A DNA stretch of 64,000 nucleotides, from NCBI RefSeq assembly GCF_001294645.1, contig NZ_CP011868.1, forward strand, positions 806,001 through 870,000. Reading direction: 5' to 3'. A program made the position numbers and the translations under genes. This stretch comes from Pseudonocardia sp. HH130629-09. GTDB lineage: Bacteria > Actinomycetota > Actinomycetes > Mycobacteriales > Pseudonocardiaceae. The notes beneath the pieces are model-generated. The model did not search any database. It was not told the DNA's origin and worked only from the letters and a program-made list of their open reading frames with translations. Positions within the stretch are counted from its first letter, which is position 1. Each line of letters starts with the position of its first letter. Of the stretch, positions 46,423 through 55,021 are shown one piece after another.

Positions 46423-47616
46423 TCAGCCTGCGGCCACCCCCGCCCGCCGCCCGGCCTCGGTGAGCCGCTCGGCCAGCAGCGCCGCGGACGCCTCGTCCAC
46501 CCGCCCCACCGACAGCCGCAGCATCTGCCGGTCGTCGGGCAGGAACGCGGTGCCCGGGATGGTCAGGGTGTCGTGGTCGAGCAGCAGGGTCCGGACGATG
46601 TCGAGGGTCGGGCGGTCCGGGAACGGGTGGCGGACCCAGGCGAAGAACCCGCCGAGCGCGGCGATCTCGAACCCGCCCGGTCGGTCGGCGAGTGCGGACC
46701 CGACCCACTCCCGTCGCCGGGCGATCTCCACGACCCGGTCGGCCCGCCACGCCCCGGCCCGGGTGAGCCCGGCCACCGCGGCCTCCTGTCCGGCCCGCGG
46801 TGCGCAGATGGCGACGCAGTCGAGCAGCTTGAGCACCTGGCGTCGCAGCTCGGGACCCGCGATCACCGACCCGACCCGGTAGGCCGGGATGGCCAGGTCC
46901 TTGGAGTAGGAGTGCAGGCTGACCACGGTCGAGCGCCACGACGGGTCGGCGAACAGCGGGTGCGCGGGGGCGTGCGCATCGGGCCGGAACGAGCGGTAGG
47001 TCTCGTCGACGACCAGCGCGAGATCGTGGCGCCGCGCCAGCTCGGCGAATGCGACGATCTCCTCCGGCGGCACCGTCACCCCGCTCGGGTTGCCGGGGCT
47101 GACCAGCACGATGGCCCGGGTGCGGGGCGTGACGAGTGCCTCGGCGTCGGCGGCCCGGGGCACCAGGTCGGCGTCGGGCTCCAGGTACACCGGGGTGACG
47201 CCGCGCATGCGCAGCCACATGTCGTGGTTGAAGTAGTAGGGCAGCGGCGAGATCACCTCGTCGCCCGGCCCGGCGAGGGCGTCGGCGACCACGGCGAACG
47301 CCTGGTTGCAGCCCGCCGTCACGACGACGTCGTCCGGCGTCACGTCCCCGGCGTAGTCGCGCGCCAGCTCCTCGGCGACCGCGCGGCGCAGCGGGGCGAT
47401 GCCGGGCACCGGCGCGTAGCCGGACAGGGCCGGGTCCCGGGCCACCTCCACCACCCGTTCGACGACCTCCGGTGCCGGCGGGTACGGCGGCGCGGCCTGC
47501 GACAGGTCCAGCAGCGGGTGCGTCGCGTTCCGGGCCGGGTCCCGCTCACCGGCGAGCGCGAGGGCCGCGCCGATGGGGGAGTCGCTGCCGGCCGCCGTCG
47601 TGGGGTCGAGTCGCAC
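46423..47616 (-). CDS. Class I/II PLP-dependent aminotransferase
   Basis: 397 residues from a GTG at 47616. Fold-type I motifs: 'GCNQAFAVVADALAGPGDEV', 'LVSPGNPSGVTVPPEEIVAF', 'LALVVDETYRSF' and the PLP lysine at about residue 236 in 'VVSLHSYSKDLAIPAYRVG'. The C-terminal arginine region is 'DRQMLRLSVGRVDE'. It resembles aspartate/aromatic-type aminotransferases; the substrate is unknown. The open frame continues upstream into a transposase remnant, which is not part of this gene. Confidence 0.87.
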   Translation of the reverse strand: MRLDPTTAAGSDSPIGAALALAGERDPARNATHPLLDLSQAAPPYPPAPEVVERVVEVARDPALSGYAPVPGIAPLRRAVAEELARDYAGDVTPDDVVVTAGCNQAFAVVADALAGPGDEVISPLPYYFNHDMWLRMRGVTPVYLEPDADLVPRAADAEALVTPRTRAIVLVSPGNPSGVTVPPEEIVAFAELARRHDLALVVDETYRSFRPDAHAPAHPLFADPSWRSTVVSLHSYSKDLAIPAYRVGSVIAGPELRRQVLKLLDCVAICAPRAGQEAAVAGLTRAGAWRADRVVEIARRREWVGSALADRPGGFEIAALGGFFAWVRHPFPDRPTLDIVRTLLLDHDTLTIPGTAFLPDDRQMLRLSVGRVDEASAALLAERLTEAGRRAGVAAG

Positions 47617-47972
47617 CGTCGGGTGCCGCCTTCCGGGTCGTCGTCGGATCCTGTGGGAACCGATCGTCGCCGACGCCGTACCGGGCGGTCCAGTGGCCCT
47701 CCCGCGACCGTGATCCGAGCCCTCAGCCACCACCGAGAACGTCGGCGGCGCCGTCGGCACGCACGTCGCTCGCGGCATCGAGCACCCCGGCCCGCAGCGT
47801 GCGACCTGTACGTGTCCCGCGTCGTCGTGCAGCTCGGACACGGTGTCCACGTCGAGTGACAGCGCACGGGCCGCGGCGGACAGTCCTTCGGCGTCGGGGA
47901 CGCCCGGCTCCAGGACGACTGACGGCCGCTCCCGGCCGACGTCGCGTGATCCGATCACCCAGCGCGGGCGTG
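47617..47972. other. Gene-poor junction between chromosome and mobile region
   Basis: About 355 bp with no recognised gene. The minus frame stays open through it and translates to 'VVLEPGVPDAEGLSAAARAL' and following residues, which have protein-like composition but match no family I know. It may be a decayed coding remnant. Confidence 0.4.
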
Positions 47973-48312
47973 CTAGGTGTACTGCCCAGGGACGTTGGTC
48001 AATCTGCTGATCGGCGGGCGACGTCCGATGGCGGTGGGGCCTGTGATGGTTGTACTCGTGGAGCCGGCCCGGTAGGGCGTCGCGGCGTTCGAATTCGCTG
48101 GTGTAGTGGCGGGCGAAGGCCCAGCGGTCGGCCAGGGTGCGGTGGAACCGTTCGATCTTGCCGTTGGTCTGCGGGCGGTAGGGCCGGGTCCGTTTCGGGG
48201 TGATGCCCAGATCACCGCAGGTGTCGCGCCAGGCGTGGGAGCGGTAGGCCGACCCGTTGTCCGACAACACCCGGGACACGGTGACCCCGCGAGCGGTGAA
48301 CCAGGCCGTCGC
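47973..48312 (-). pseudogene. IS481-type transposase, 3' fragment with frameshift
   Basis: Only the C-terminal part of the integrase core remains, from 'GVTVSRVLSDNGSAYRSHAW' through 'RTRPYRPQTNGKIERFHRTL' to 'YNHHRPH'. A frameshift near 48015 moves the tail 'RRPPISRLTNVPGQYT' to another frame, where it stops at 47973. The N-terminal half and the first catalytic Asp are absent, so it is dead. It is related to, but clearly different from, the second fragment at 50271-50739. Confidence 0.85.
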
Positions 48313-48440
48313 CCGGAGCTTCACGCAGTCATAGGCAACGGGTCCGATGGGTCGGTGGATGGTGCGGGTGCGCGCGAGGATGGGTTGGAAGCGCACCGGT
48401 CCACCCGCCCGTTACCGGTGGGGCGTGCTCGCGCGAGTGC

Positions 48441-48999
48441 TCATGATTCGGTCGCTTCTGTCGCGGGTGGCTCGGTGTGGCCGCGGAGCCCCAGGAGCAA
48501 GAGCGCAATGAGTGCGACGGTCAGTGCGGCGGCGATGAGGAGCGCGGATTGAAGCCCGAGGCTCATGGAGTCACCGATCGAGGTGAGGAAGCCGGCGCGG
48601 TCGGCCGTGTCGAGCTGGTCGGCGATGCTGGCGGCGGCGCCGGGGCTGTCGCTGGCTGCTTGGGTCTCGGTGTCGCTGAGGTCTTCGGGCAGGGTGAGGG
48701 TGGTGCGGTAGGCGATGGCGCCGATGGTGCCGAGCAGGGCGATGCCGCTGGCGGCGCCCAGGCCGCTGCTGACGTCTTGGAGGGCGCTCATGCTGCCGGT
48801 GCGCTGGATGGGTGCGGTGGTGATGAGCAGTTCGCTGAGCAGAGTCATCGCGGCTCCGGCGAGGGCGACCAGGCACAGCCCGATGGTGAGCACGACGAGG
48901 GTGGTGGTGCTCCGTCCGGTGAGTAGCGATGCGGCTGCGGTACAGAATCCTGTGACGGCCAGGGCTAAGGACAGGGCGGTGGCGCCGCGGATGCCGAAG
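48441..48999 (-). pseudogene. MFS transporter C-terminal fragment cut by the IS3 element
   Basis: The last ~185 residues of an EmrB/QacA-like MFS protein are readable: 'GIRGATALSLALAVTGFCTA', 'SALQDVSSGLGAASGIALLG' and the final helix 'ALTVALIALLLLGLRG'. The frame runs straight into the end of the IS3 element at 49000. The N-terminal part is not found on the other side of the element, so insertion was accompanied or followed by deletion. Confidence 0.8.
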
Positions 49000-49028
49000 T
49001 GCGGTTCCCCCGAGATCGTGGAGGGTTC

Positions 49029-49937
49029 TTATGCCGCGTCTCGGGTGAGGGCGGCGTTCTCGTAGTTGATCGGTGAGAGCCCGGCGGCGGCACTGTGTCG
49101 CCGCCGGTGGTTGTAGAAGCCGTAACACCAGTCGATGACCGCCGCCCGCGCCCTACTGATGGTGTCGAAGTCGTTGCGGGACAGCACTTCCCACTCCAGG
49201 CTGGAGAAGAACGCCTCCGCCGCGGCATTGTCGAAACACGACCCGACCCGGCCCATCGACTGACGGATGTCGAGCCGCCGACACAGAGCGGTGAACGCGC
49301 CCGCGGTGTAGGTCGACCCGCGGTCGGTGTGGAAGATCACCCCGGCGATTCGGTCCGCCCCGCCGCGGGCCGCCACCGCCATCCGGATCGCCGCACACGC
49401 CAGCTCGGCGTTCGGGTGCAGCCCCGTGGCCGCGCCGAGCAGCCGCCGCGAGTACAGGTCGATCACCGTGGCCAGATACAACTTCCCGGCCGCGGTGGGG
49501 ATCTCGGTCATGTCCCCGACCCATCTGCGGTTCGGCTCGGCCGCAGTGAAACCCCGACGAAGCAGGTCCGGGAACTTCGGCGCCGTGCGGTCCTGGCGGG
49601 TCAGCCCGTTGTGCCGCTTGATCCGGCGGGCGACCAGGCCCTGGCGGCGCATCGAGTCCGCCACGGTCTTCTCCGACACCCGCCATCCGGCCTCACACAG
49701 GTCGGCGTGCAGACGGGGTGAGCCGTGTAGCCGCTGGGCGTCGTCGAACGCCACGGCCACGGCGGCGTCCAACGCGCAGCGGCGCTTCTCGGTCGCGGTG
49801 GCACCACCGTCGGAACGCGCGGCGCGGTCGAGCCACTTGTACAGCCAGGAGATCGACACCCCCAACAGGGCGCAGGCCAGCGTGTGCGGCACCCGGTGGA
49901 AGGTCCTCTGGTCGGCGATGAAACGGGCCACGCTCAC
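49029..49937 (-). CDS. IS3-family transposase OrfB (copy A)
   Basis: 302 residues from a GTG at 49937 that overlaps the orfA stop as GTGA. It has an HTH_21-like N-terminus ('ALDAAVAVAFDDAQRLHGSP') and an rve integrase core with the DDE triad: Asp in 'RRWVGDMTEIPT', Asp in 'IFHTDRGSTY' and Glu in 'AAAEAFFSSLEWE'. Intact, so the element may be active. An earlier in-frame ATG at 49958 is possible if a frameshift fusion with OrfA is used. Confidence 0.93.
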   Translation of the reverse strand: MSVARFIADQRTFHRVPHTLACALLGVSISWLYKWLDRAARSDGGATATEKRRCALDAAVAVAFDDAQRLHGSPRLHADLCEAGWRVSEKTVADSMRRQGLVARRIKRHNGLTRQDRTAPKFPDLLRRGFTAAEPNRRWVGDMTEIPTAAGKLYLATVIDLYSRRLLGAATGLHPNAELACAAIRMAVAARGGADRIAGVIFHTDRGSTYTAGAFTALCRRLDIRQSMGRVGSCFDNAAAEAFFSSLEWEVLSRNDFDTISRARAAVIDWCYGFYNHRRRHSAAAGLSPINYENAALTRDAA

Positions 49938-50224
49938 TTCGTCGCCTCCTTGACCCACAGGACCACGGATCGCTTGAGGACATCACGCTCCATCCGCAGC
50001 TCGGCGTTCTCCGCGCGCAGCCGCTTGAGCTCCTCGACGCCGCCGCGAGACAGGCCCTCGGTGTCCTCGCGGGCCTCTCGTGCACGGGCCACCCAGTTGC
50101 CCAGCGTGCCCTCGTTGACCCCCAGGTCACGGGCGACCTGGGCGATCGGCTTGCCCGTCTCCTCCACGACCCGGACCGCTCCGTCACGGAACTCCCGGTC
50201 GTAGCGCTTCCGTACCTCTGGCAT
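49934..50224 (-). CDS. IS3-family transposase OrfA (copy A)
   Basis: 96 residues with an HTH_Tnp_1 domain ('RYDREFRDGAVRVVEETGKP', 'VARDLGVNEGTLGNWVA') and a C-terminal leucine-zipper-like heptad helix ('LKRLRAENAELRMERDVLKR'). It binds the terminal repeats and dimerises. Identical to the copy B protein. Confidence 0.93.
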   Translation of the reverse strand: MPEVRKRYDREFRDGAVRVVEETGKPIAQVARDLGVNEGTLGNWVARAREAREDTEGLSRGGVEELKRLRAENAELRMERDVLKRSVVLWVKEATK

Positions 50225-50270
50225 CGCTACCCCTTATAGCTGATGCCTCCCCGATCATGGGGGAACCGCA

Positions 50271-50739
50271 AACCGACTACAAGCCGCGCACCGGCAGAGC
50301 GTTCGTCCACACCGTCATCGACGACCACTCCCGCGTCGCCTACGCCGAGATCCACAGCGACGAGAAAGCCGACACCGCCACCGGTGTGCTACGCCGGGCC
50401 GTGGACTGGTTGAACGCCCGCGGCGTGACCGTCGAACGGGTCCTGTCCGACAACGGCAGCTGCTACCGCTCACACGCCTGGCGTGACACCTGCAGCGAAC
50501 TGGGCATCACCCACAAGCGAACCCGGCCCTACCGGCCTCAGACCAACGGCAAGATCGAACGTTTCCACCGCACCCTCGCCGACGGGTGGGCATACGCCCG
50601 CTTCCACCCCTGCGAAACGGCTCGGCGAGACGCGCTCCCCGGCTGGCTGCACTTCTACAATCACCACCGGCCCCACAGCGCAACCAACGGCCTACCGCCG
50701 ATCAGTCGCCTGACCAACCTGCCTGGACATCACACCTAG
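50271..50739 (+). pseudogene. IS481-type transposase, 3' fragment
   Basis: The C-terminal integrase core remains: 'HTVIDDHSRVAYAEIHSDEK', 'GVTVERVLSDNGSCYRSHAW', 'RTRPYRPQTNGKIERFHRTL' and 'HHRPHSATNGLPPISRLTN', stopping at 50737-50739. The 5' half is replaced by IS3 copy A, whose terminal bases supply an accidental ATG. It is in one frame but lacks the N-terminal helix-turn-helix, so it cannot be functional. Confidence 0.87.
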
Positions 50740-50741
50740 CT

Positions 50742-51923
50742 CCCGACCCCGTCAGCGGTCCGGTGGTGCAGCGCATCTTCACCGAGTACGTCAGGGGAGC
50801 CGGGATATTCGCGATCGCTGACGGACTCACGCGAGATGGGATCGCCTGCCCCTCGGCGCACGACAAGGTCCGTAATCCACACCGAAGTGGGATAGCGTGG
50901 GCGAAAAGCGCGGTACGAGTCATTCTCTCCAATCCTCGTTATACCGGTTATCAGGTATGGAACAAGCAGCGCAAAGACGAAGTGCTGATCGACGTGCACG
51001 ACGTCGCTCTGGGACATCAGGCAAAACAGCGCTGGAACGAAGAAAGCGCCTGGGTGTGGTCGGAGGAAATTGTTCACCCGCCCCTTGTTTCGCTAGACGA
51101 GTTCACTGAGACGCAGGCAATCCTTGCTGGTCGCGGTCGAACCAGAACGACGAAGAGTCGCCAGCGGATCCGGCGACCATACGTGCTCCGCGGAATCATT
51201 CACTGCGGAATCTGCGACCGCCGAATGCAGGGCCAGTGGACCAAGAACCGGGCATACTACCGTTGCCGCCTCGGGCAGGAATATGCCTTGGGTGACAAGG
51301 CCACCCATCCCACGAATGTGTACCTGCCGGAAGCATCGATCCTGCCCGTCCTGGATGAATGGCTCGCGGGCTTGTTCCATCCGCATGAGATCGACCGGAC
51401 AGTTTCTGTCCTCTACCGCGGTCAGCCGCGGGACGACGTCGACCGCGTGCAGATCGGGAAAGCCCACCTTGCGGAGTGTGATGCCAAGCTCGCCCGCTAC
51501 CGGGCGGCCCTGGAAGCAGGGGCTGATCCGGCGCTGGTGACCGGCTGGATCACGGAGGTCACAGCCCGGCGCGCCGAGTTGGACGCGCAGCACCAGCTGC
51601 GAGGTGCGTCGGGCAGGATGAGTGAGGCTCAGATACGCGACCTGGTCGGGGACATGACCTCAGCCCGCAAAATCTTGCTCGCTGCTGACGAGGAGGCCAA
51701 GGGCCCGGTTTACCAGCGACTGGGACTGCGGTTGATCTACCGCCCGAAGATCCGGACGGTGAGCGTCCAGGTCAATCCGGACCCCAACCGGGACGGTTGG
51801 GGTTATGGTCGGTGTCCGAGGGGGGACTTGAACCCCCACCCCCTTATACGGGGACTAGCACCTCAAGCTAGCGCGTCTGCCATTCCGCCACTCGGACGTC
51901 GTGATCTCTCGATCGCGTCGTGA
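50742..51923 (+). pseudogene. Large serine recombinase, C-terminal fragment running through tRNA-Leu
   Basis: Similarity begins exactly after the IS481 stop with 'PDPVSGPVVQRIFTEYVRGA' (Recombinase domain) and continues through the zinc ribbon 'RGIIHCGICDRRMQGQWTKN' and a coiled-coil C-terminal region ('LAECDAKLARYRAALEAGAD'). The N-terminal resolvase domain with the catalytic serine is missing. The frame reads on without a stop through the antisense of the tRNA gene ('CPRGDLNPHPL') to 51923. This is the remnant of an integrase from an element that used the tRNA-Leu locus. Codon and base composition are slightly less GC-rich than the neighbours. Confidence 0.87.
51813..51897 (-). tRNA. tRNA-Leu (anticodon GAG)
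   Basis: Read on the minus strand, acceptor GTCCGAG (51897-51891) pairs with CTCGGAC (51820-51814). The anticodon stem CTAGC/GCTAG encloses loop TTGAGGT, anticodon GAG (Leu, CUC/CUU). A long variable arm (about CCCCGTATAAGGGG) and TPsiC loop with GGTTCAA are present, as expected for a class II leucine tRNA. No CCA is encoded. A serine recombinase remnant overlaps it on the other strand. Confidence 0.95.
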
Positions 51924-51996
51924 GGGAAGCATAGCCGAGGGCGGGGACCGGGTTGCGGCGGGGTCGGCACGGGCCGCCGGTGGTAGAACGACGCCC

Positions 51997-53328
51997 ATGA
52001 CCGCTCCAGCGAACGACCACCCGACCAGCGCCGAGGACGAGGTCGTGCAGCTGTGTTCGGAGCTGATCCGGATCGACACGACCAACACCGGCGACCCCGA
52101 GACCCTCGCCGGTGAGGCCGAGGCCGCCGACTACGTGGCGGACAAGCTGCGCGAGGTCGGCTACGACGTCGAGCTCGTCGAGTCCGGCATGCCGAAGCGG
52201 ATGAACGTGATCGCCCGGCTGGAGGGCGCCGACCGCACCCGCGGCGCGCTGCTGATGCACGGCCACCTCGACGTCGTGCCCGCGGACGCCAGCGAGTGGT
52301 CGGTGCACCCGTTCTCCGGCGCGGTCCAGGACGGCTACGTCTGGGGCCGCGGCGCCGTCGACATGAAGGACATGGACGCGATGATGCTGGCGGTCGCCCG
52401 CCGCTTCAAGCGTGAGGGCGTCGTCCCGCCGCGGGACATCGTGTGGGCCTTCGTCGCCGACGAGGAGGCCGGAGGGAAGTGGGGCGCGCAGTGGCTGGTG
52501 GAGAACCGGCCGGAGCTGTTCGAAGGCTGCACCGAGGCCGTCGGTGAGGTCGGCGGGTTCTCCCTGACCCTCGGTGAGGACCGGCGGGCGTACCTGATCG
52601 AGGCCGCGGAGAAGGGCATCGCCTGGATGCGGCTGCGGGCCAAGGGCAAGCCCGGCCACGGCTCGTTCCTGCACGACGACAACGCCGTCACCATCCTCGC
52701 CGAGGCCGTCGCCCGGCTGGGGAACCACACGTTCCCGCTGACGATCACCGACACGGTGCGGGCGTTCCTGGACCGGATGACCGAGTTGACCGGCGTCGAG
52801 TACCCGGAGGACGACCTCGAGGGTGCCCTGGCCAAGCTCGGGCCGATCTCGCGGATCATCGGCGCGACCGTCCGGGACACCGCGAACCCGACGATGCTGA
52901 ACGCCGGGTACAAGGCCAACGTCATCCCGTCGACGGCGGAGGCGGTCGTCGACTGCCGGGTGCTGCCGGGCCGCGAGGAGGCGTTCCTGCGCGAGGTCGA
53001 TGAGCTGCTCGGCCCGGACGTCGAGCGGGAGTGGGTCACCGACCTGCCCGCCGTCGAGACGCCGTTCGCGGGCGCGCTCACCGACGCCATGCAGGCCGCG
53101 CTGCGCACCGAGGACCCGACCGCGGAGATCGTGCCTTACATGCTCTCCGGCGGCACCGACGCGAAGGCGTTCTCGACGCTGGGCATGAGGTGCTACGGCT
53201 TCGCGCCGCTGCGGCTGCCCCCGGAGCTGGACTTCGCGTCGTTGTTCCACGGCATCGACGAGCGGGTCCCGGTGGATGCGCTGACCTTCGGCACGCGGGT
53301 GCTCGACCGCTTCCTGCGTACGGCGTGA
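51997..53328 (+). CDS. M20-family metallopeptidase/deacylase
   Basis: 443 residues from the ATG at 51997, about 100 bp from the tRNA. Dizinc-site motifs are intact: 'LLMHGHLDVVPADASEW', 'WGRGAVDMKDMDAMMLAVAR' and 'FVADEEAGGKWGAQWLVENR', with a late His in 'LFHGIDERVP'. The dimerisation domain is in the middle. M20 enzymes cleave acyl-amino-acids or small peptides (ArgE/DapE/carboxypeptidase type); the substrate cannot be chosen. It appears to be a chromosomal gene at the island border. Confidence 0.92.
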   Translation: MTAPANDHPTSAEDEVVQLCSELIRIDTTNTGDPETLAGEAEAADYVADKLREVGYDVELVESGMPKRMNVIARLEGADRTRGALLMHGHLDVVPADASEWSVHPFSGAVQDGYVWGRGAVDMKDMDAMMLAVARRFKREGVVPPRDIVWAFVADEEAGGKWGAQWLVENRPELFEGCTEAVGEVGGFSLTLGEDRRAYLIEAAEKGIAWMRLRAKGKPGHGSFLHDDNAVTILAEAVARLGNHTFPLTITDTVRAFLDRMTELTGVEYPEDDLEGALAKLGPISRIIGATVRDTANPTMLNAGYKANVIPSTAEAVVDCRVLPGREEAFLREVDELLGPDVEREWVTDLPAVETPFAGALTDAMQAALRTEDPTAEIVPYMLSGGTDAKAFSTLGMRCYGFAPLRLPPELDFASLFHGIDERVPVDALTFGTRVLDRFLRTA

Positions 53329-53407
53329 CGCGGACGCCGGCCGGGCCCGGCGCCCCGCCCGGCTACGCTCCGTGACGGCACCGGCCACCGGGTGGCAGGG
53401 TGGAGGC

Positions 53408-54196
53408 ATGGATCTCTCGGGCAAGGTGGCCCTGGTCACCGGAGGAGCATCGGGCATCGGCGCGGCGGCGGTCGACCGGCTGGTTGCGGCGGGTGCGCAG
53501 GTCGTGGTCGTCGATCGCGACGCCGACGGCGCCGCGGCCGTCGCGGCGAAGGCCGGTGGGCTCGCCCACCCCGCCGACGTCACCGATCCGGCGGCGATGC
53601 CGGCGGCGGTCGCCGCGGCGGAGGGGCGCTTCGGCCGGCTCGACGTCGTGCTGCTCAACGCCGGGGTCACCGCCGGTCAGTCCGGCGTCGAGGACCTCGA
53701 CCTCGACGGCTACCGGCGCATCGTCGGGGTCAACCTCGACCACGTGGTGTTCGGCCTGAACGCCGCGGTCCCCGCGCTGCGCCGCGCCGGCGGCGGTCAC
53801 GTCGTGGCGACGGCGTCGCTCGCCGGGCTGATCGGCCTGCCCGGCGACGCGCTCTACACCGCCACCAAGCACGCCGTCGTCGGCTACGTCCGGGCCGCGG
53901 GTCCGGCACTGGCGGGCGAGGGCATCCGGGTCACCGCCGTGTGCCCGGGGTTCGCCGACACCCCGCTGATCGGGCACGTCCGCGCCAGGTTCGGCGACTT
54001 CCCGTTGCTGACCGCCGACGACGTCGCCGCCGGGATCGAGCGGATGCTCGACGGCGGCGAGCCCGGCGAGTGCTGGTACGTCCAGCCCGGCCGCGAGCCC
54101 GCGCCCTACGGGTTCCGGGGTGTGCCCAGCCCCCGCGGGGCGGGCACGCCGCCGGAGTTCGGCCGGCACGACACCCGAGGGCGGACCGCGCCTTGA
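53408..54196 (+). CDS. Short-chain dehydrogenase/reductase
   Basis: 262 residues from the ATG at 53408 (GTGGAGG just upstream). It has 'KVALVTGGASGIGAAAVDRL' for NAD(P), 'VLLNAGVTAGQ', Ser in 'VVATASLAGLIG' and the catalytic 'ALYTATKHAVVGYVRA'. Classical SDR; the substrate is unknown. An earlier GTG/ATG at 53372 would overlap a sequence without family similarity. Confidence 0.9.
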   Translation: MDLSGKVALVTGGASGIGAAAVDRLVAAGAQVVVVDRDADGAAAVAAKAGGLAHPADVTDPAAMPAAVAAAEGRFGRLDVVLLNAGVTAGQSGVEDLDLDGYRRIVGVNLDHVVFGLNAAVPALRRAGGGHVVATASLAGLIGLPGDALYTATKHAVVGYVRAAGPALAGEGIRVTAVCPGFADTPLIGHVRARFGDFPLLTADDVAAGIERMLDGGEPGECWYVQPGREPAPYGFRGVPSPRGAGTPPEFGRHDTRGRTAP

Positions 54197-54229
54197 CCTG
54201 AACGGCGGTGCAGGTCTCATCATGGGGGC

Positions 54230-54613
54230 ATGGCCGAGCTGAACCACACCATCGTCCACTCCCGCGACAAGGACGCCGGGGCGGCGTTCCTGTGCGAGAT
54301 CCTGGGGCTGCCCGGGCCCACGTCGTTCGGGCCGTTCCGGGTCGTCCGGGTCGCCAACGGCGTCGACCTCGACTACCTGAACGCCGACCCCGACACGATC
54401 GTCACGCAGCACTACGCGTTCCTCGTCTCCGACGACGAGTTCGACGCCGCGTTCGACCGGATCACCGCACGCGGCGGGCAGTACTGGGCCGACCCGGGCG
54501 GCACCCGCCCCGGGGAGATCAACACCCACGACGGCGGGCGCGGTCTCTACTTCGACGACCCGTCCGGGCACCGGATGGAGCTCATCACGGTGCCCTACGG
54601 CGGCGCGCGCTGA
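54230..54613 (+). CDS. VOC (glyoxalase/bleomycin-resistance) family protein
   Basis: 127 residues: one complete pair of beta-alpha-beta-beta-beta modules. Start 'MAELNHTIVHSRDKDAGAAF' with His6 and a C-terminal 'GLYFDDPSGHRMELITVPYG' carrying Glu, the usual metal ligands. Members are metal-dependent lyases, dioxygenases or drug-binding proteins; no specific role can be assigned. Confidence 0.88.
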   Translation: MAELNHTIVHSRDKDAGAAFLCEILGLPGPTSFGPFRVVRVANGVDLDYLNADPDTIVTQHYAFLVSDDEFDAAFDRITARGGQYWADPGGTRPGEINTHDGGRGLYFDDPSGHRMELITVPYGGAR

Positions 54614-54632
54614 CCGGTCCGTCCGTGCGGGG

Positions 54633-54917
54633 TCAGAAGGTCGGTTCCGGCAGCAGCTCCTGCCGGGCGCCCAGCCGCCGGCGCAGCACGATCTTGCGCA
54701 CCCCTCCGGGGTAGAGGCGCAGCCGGGACAGTTCCCAGCCGGAGAACTCGGCCTGGATCGCCAGCCGCACCGACGCCGTGAGCCGGGAGACGTCCCCCTC
54801 GATGCGCACCGGGCGGTACTCGTACCGGTCGTCGGCCCAGCCGTCGCCGTCCCGAGTCCCGGCCACCCGATTCCCGGCGGCGGAGTCCTCCGACCCGTTC
54901 CCAGCGCCCTCGGTCAT
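54633..54917 (-). CDS. DUF5703 family protein
   Basis: 94 residues from the ATG at 54917 with GGGAGG upstream. After a low-complexity start, 'DRYEYRPVRIEGDVSRLTAS' and 'GWELSRLRLYPGGVRKIVLR' match the actinobacterial DUF5703 family, small proteins of unknown function. It is convergent with the VOC gene. Confidence 0.85.
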   Translation of the reverse strand: MTEGAGNGSEDSAAGNRVAGTRDGDGWADDRYEYRPVRIEGDVSRLTASVRLAIQAEFSGWELSRLRLYPGGVRKIVLRRRLGARQELLPEPTF

Positions 54918-55021
54918 GGTTGCCTCCCGGTCGTGCCGTGCTCGTCGGTGCCCACCGGGTGAACGGTGGGTGTCGCGTCGGGCATCCCCACTGTAAGGGG
55001 CACCCCGCCCGGAGGGGAGGC

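Larger units (their letters stand above)
49000..50270 (-). mobile_element. IS3-family insertion sequence, copy A
   Basis: A 1271-bp element bounded by 25-bp imperfect inverted repeats that begin TGCGGTTCCCCC at both ends (22 of 25 positions agree by hand). It carries orfA and orfB overlapping by 4 bp. The encoded proteins are identical to those of the copy at 62711-63981. Flanking trinucleotides differ (AAG at 48997-48999, AAC at 50271-50273), so no target duplication remains. The flanks are two unrelated truncated genes, which points to a later deletion or recombination. Confidence 0.92.

Noticed and set aside
46423..48396. One long frame that appears to fuse a transposase to an aminotransferase
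   Set aside because: The transposase part is a truncated remnant with its true tail in another frame. The aminotransferase has its own GTG start at 47616, and the joining sequence has no domain.
51813..51923. Recombinase C-terminus encoded across the tRNA taken as real protein
   Set aside because: The translated stretch is simply the antisense of tRNA-Leu. The conserved recombinase sequence ends before it, so only the upstream part is treated as recombinase-derived.
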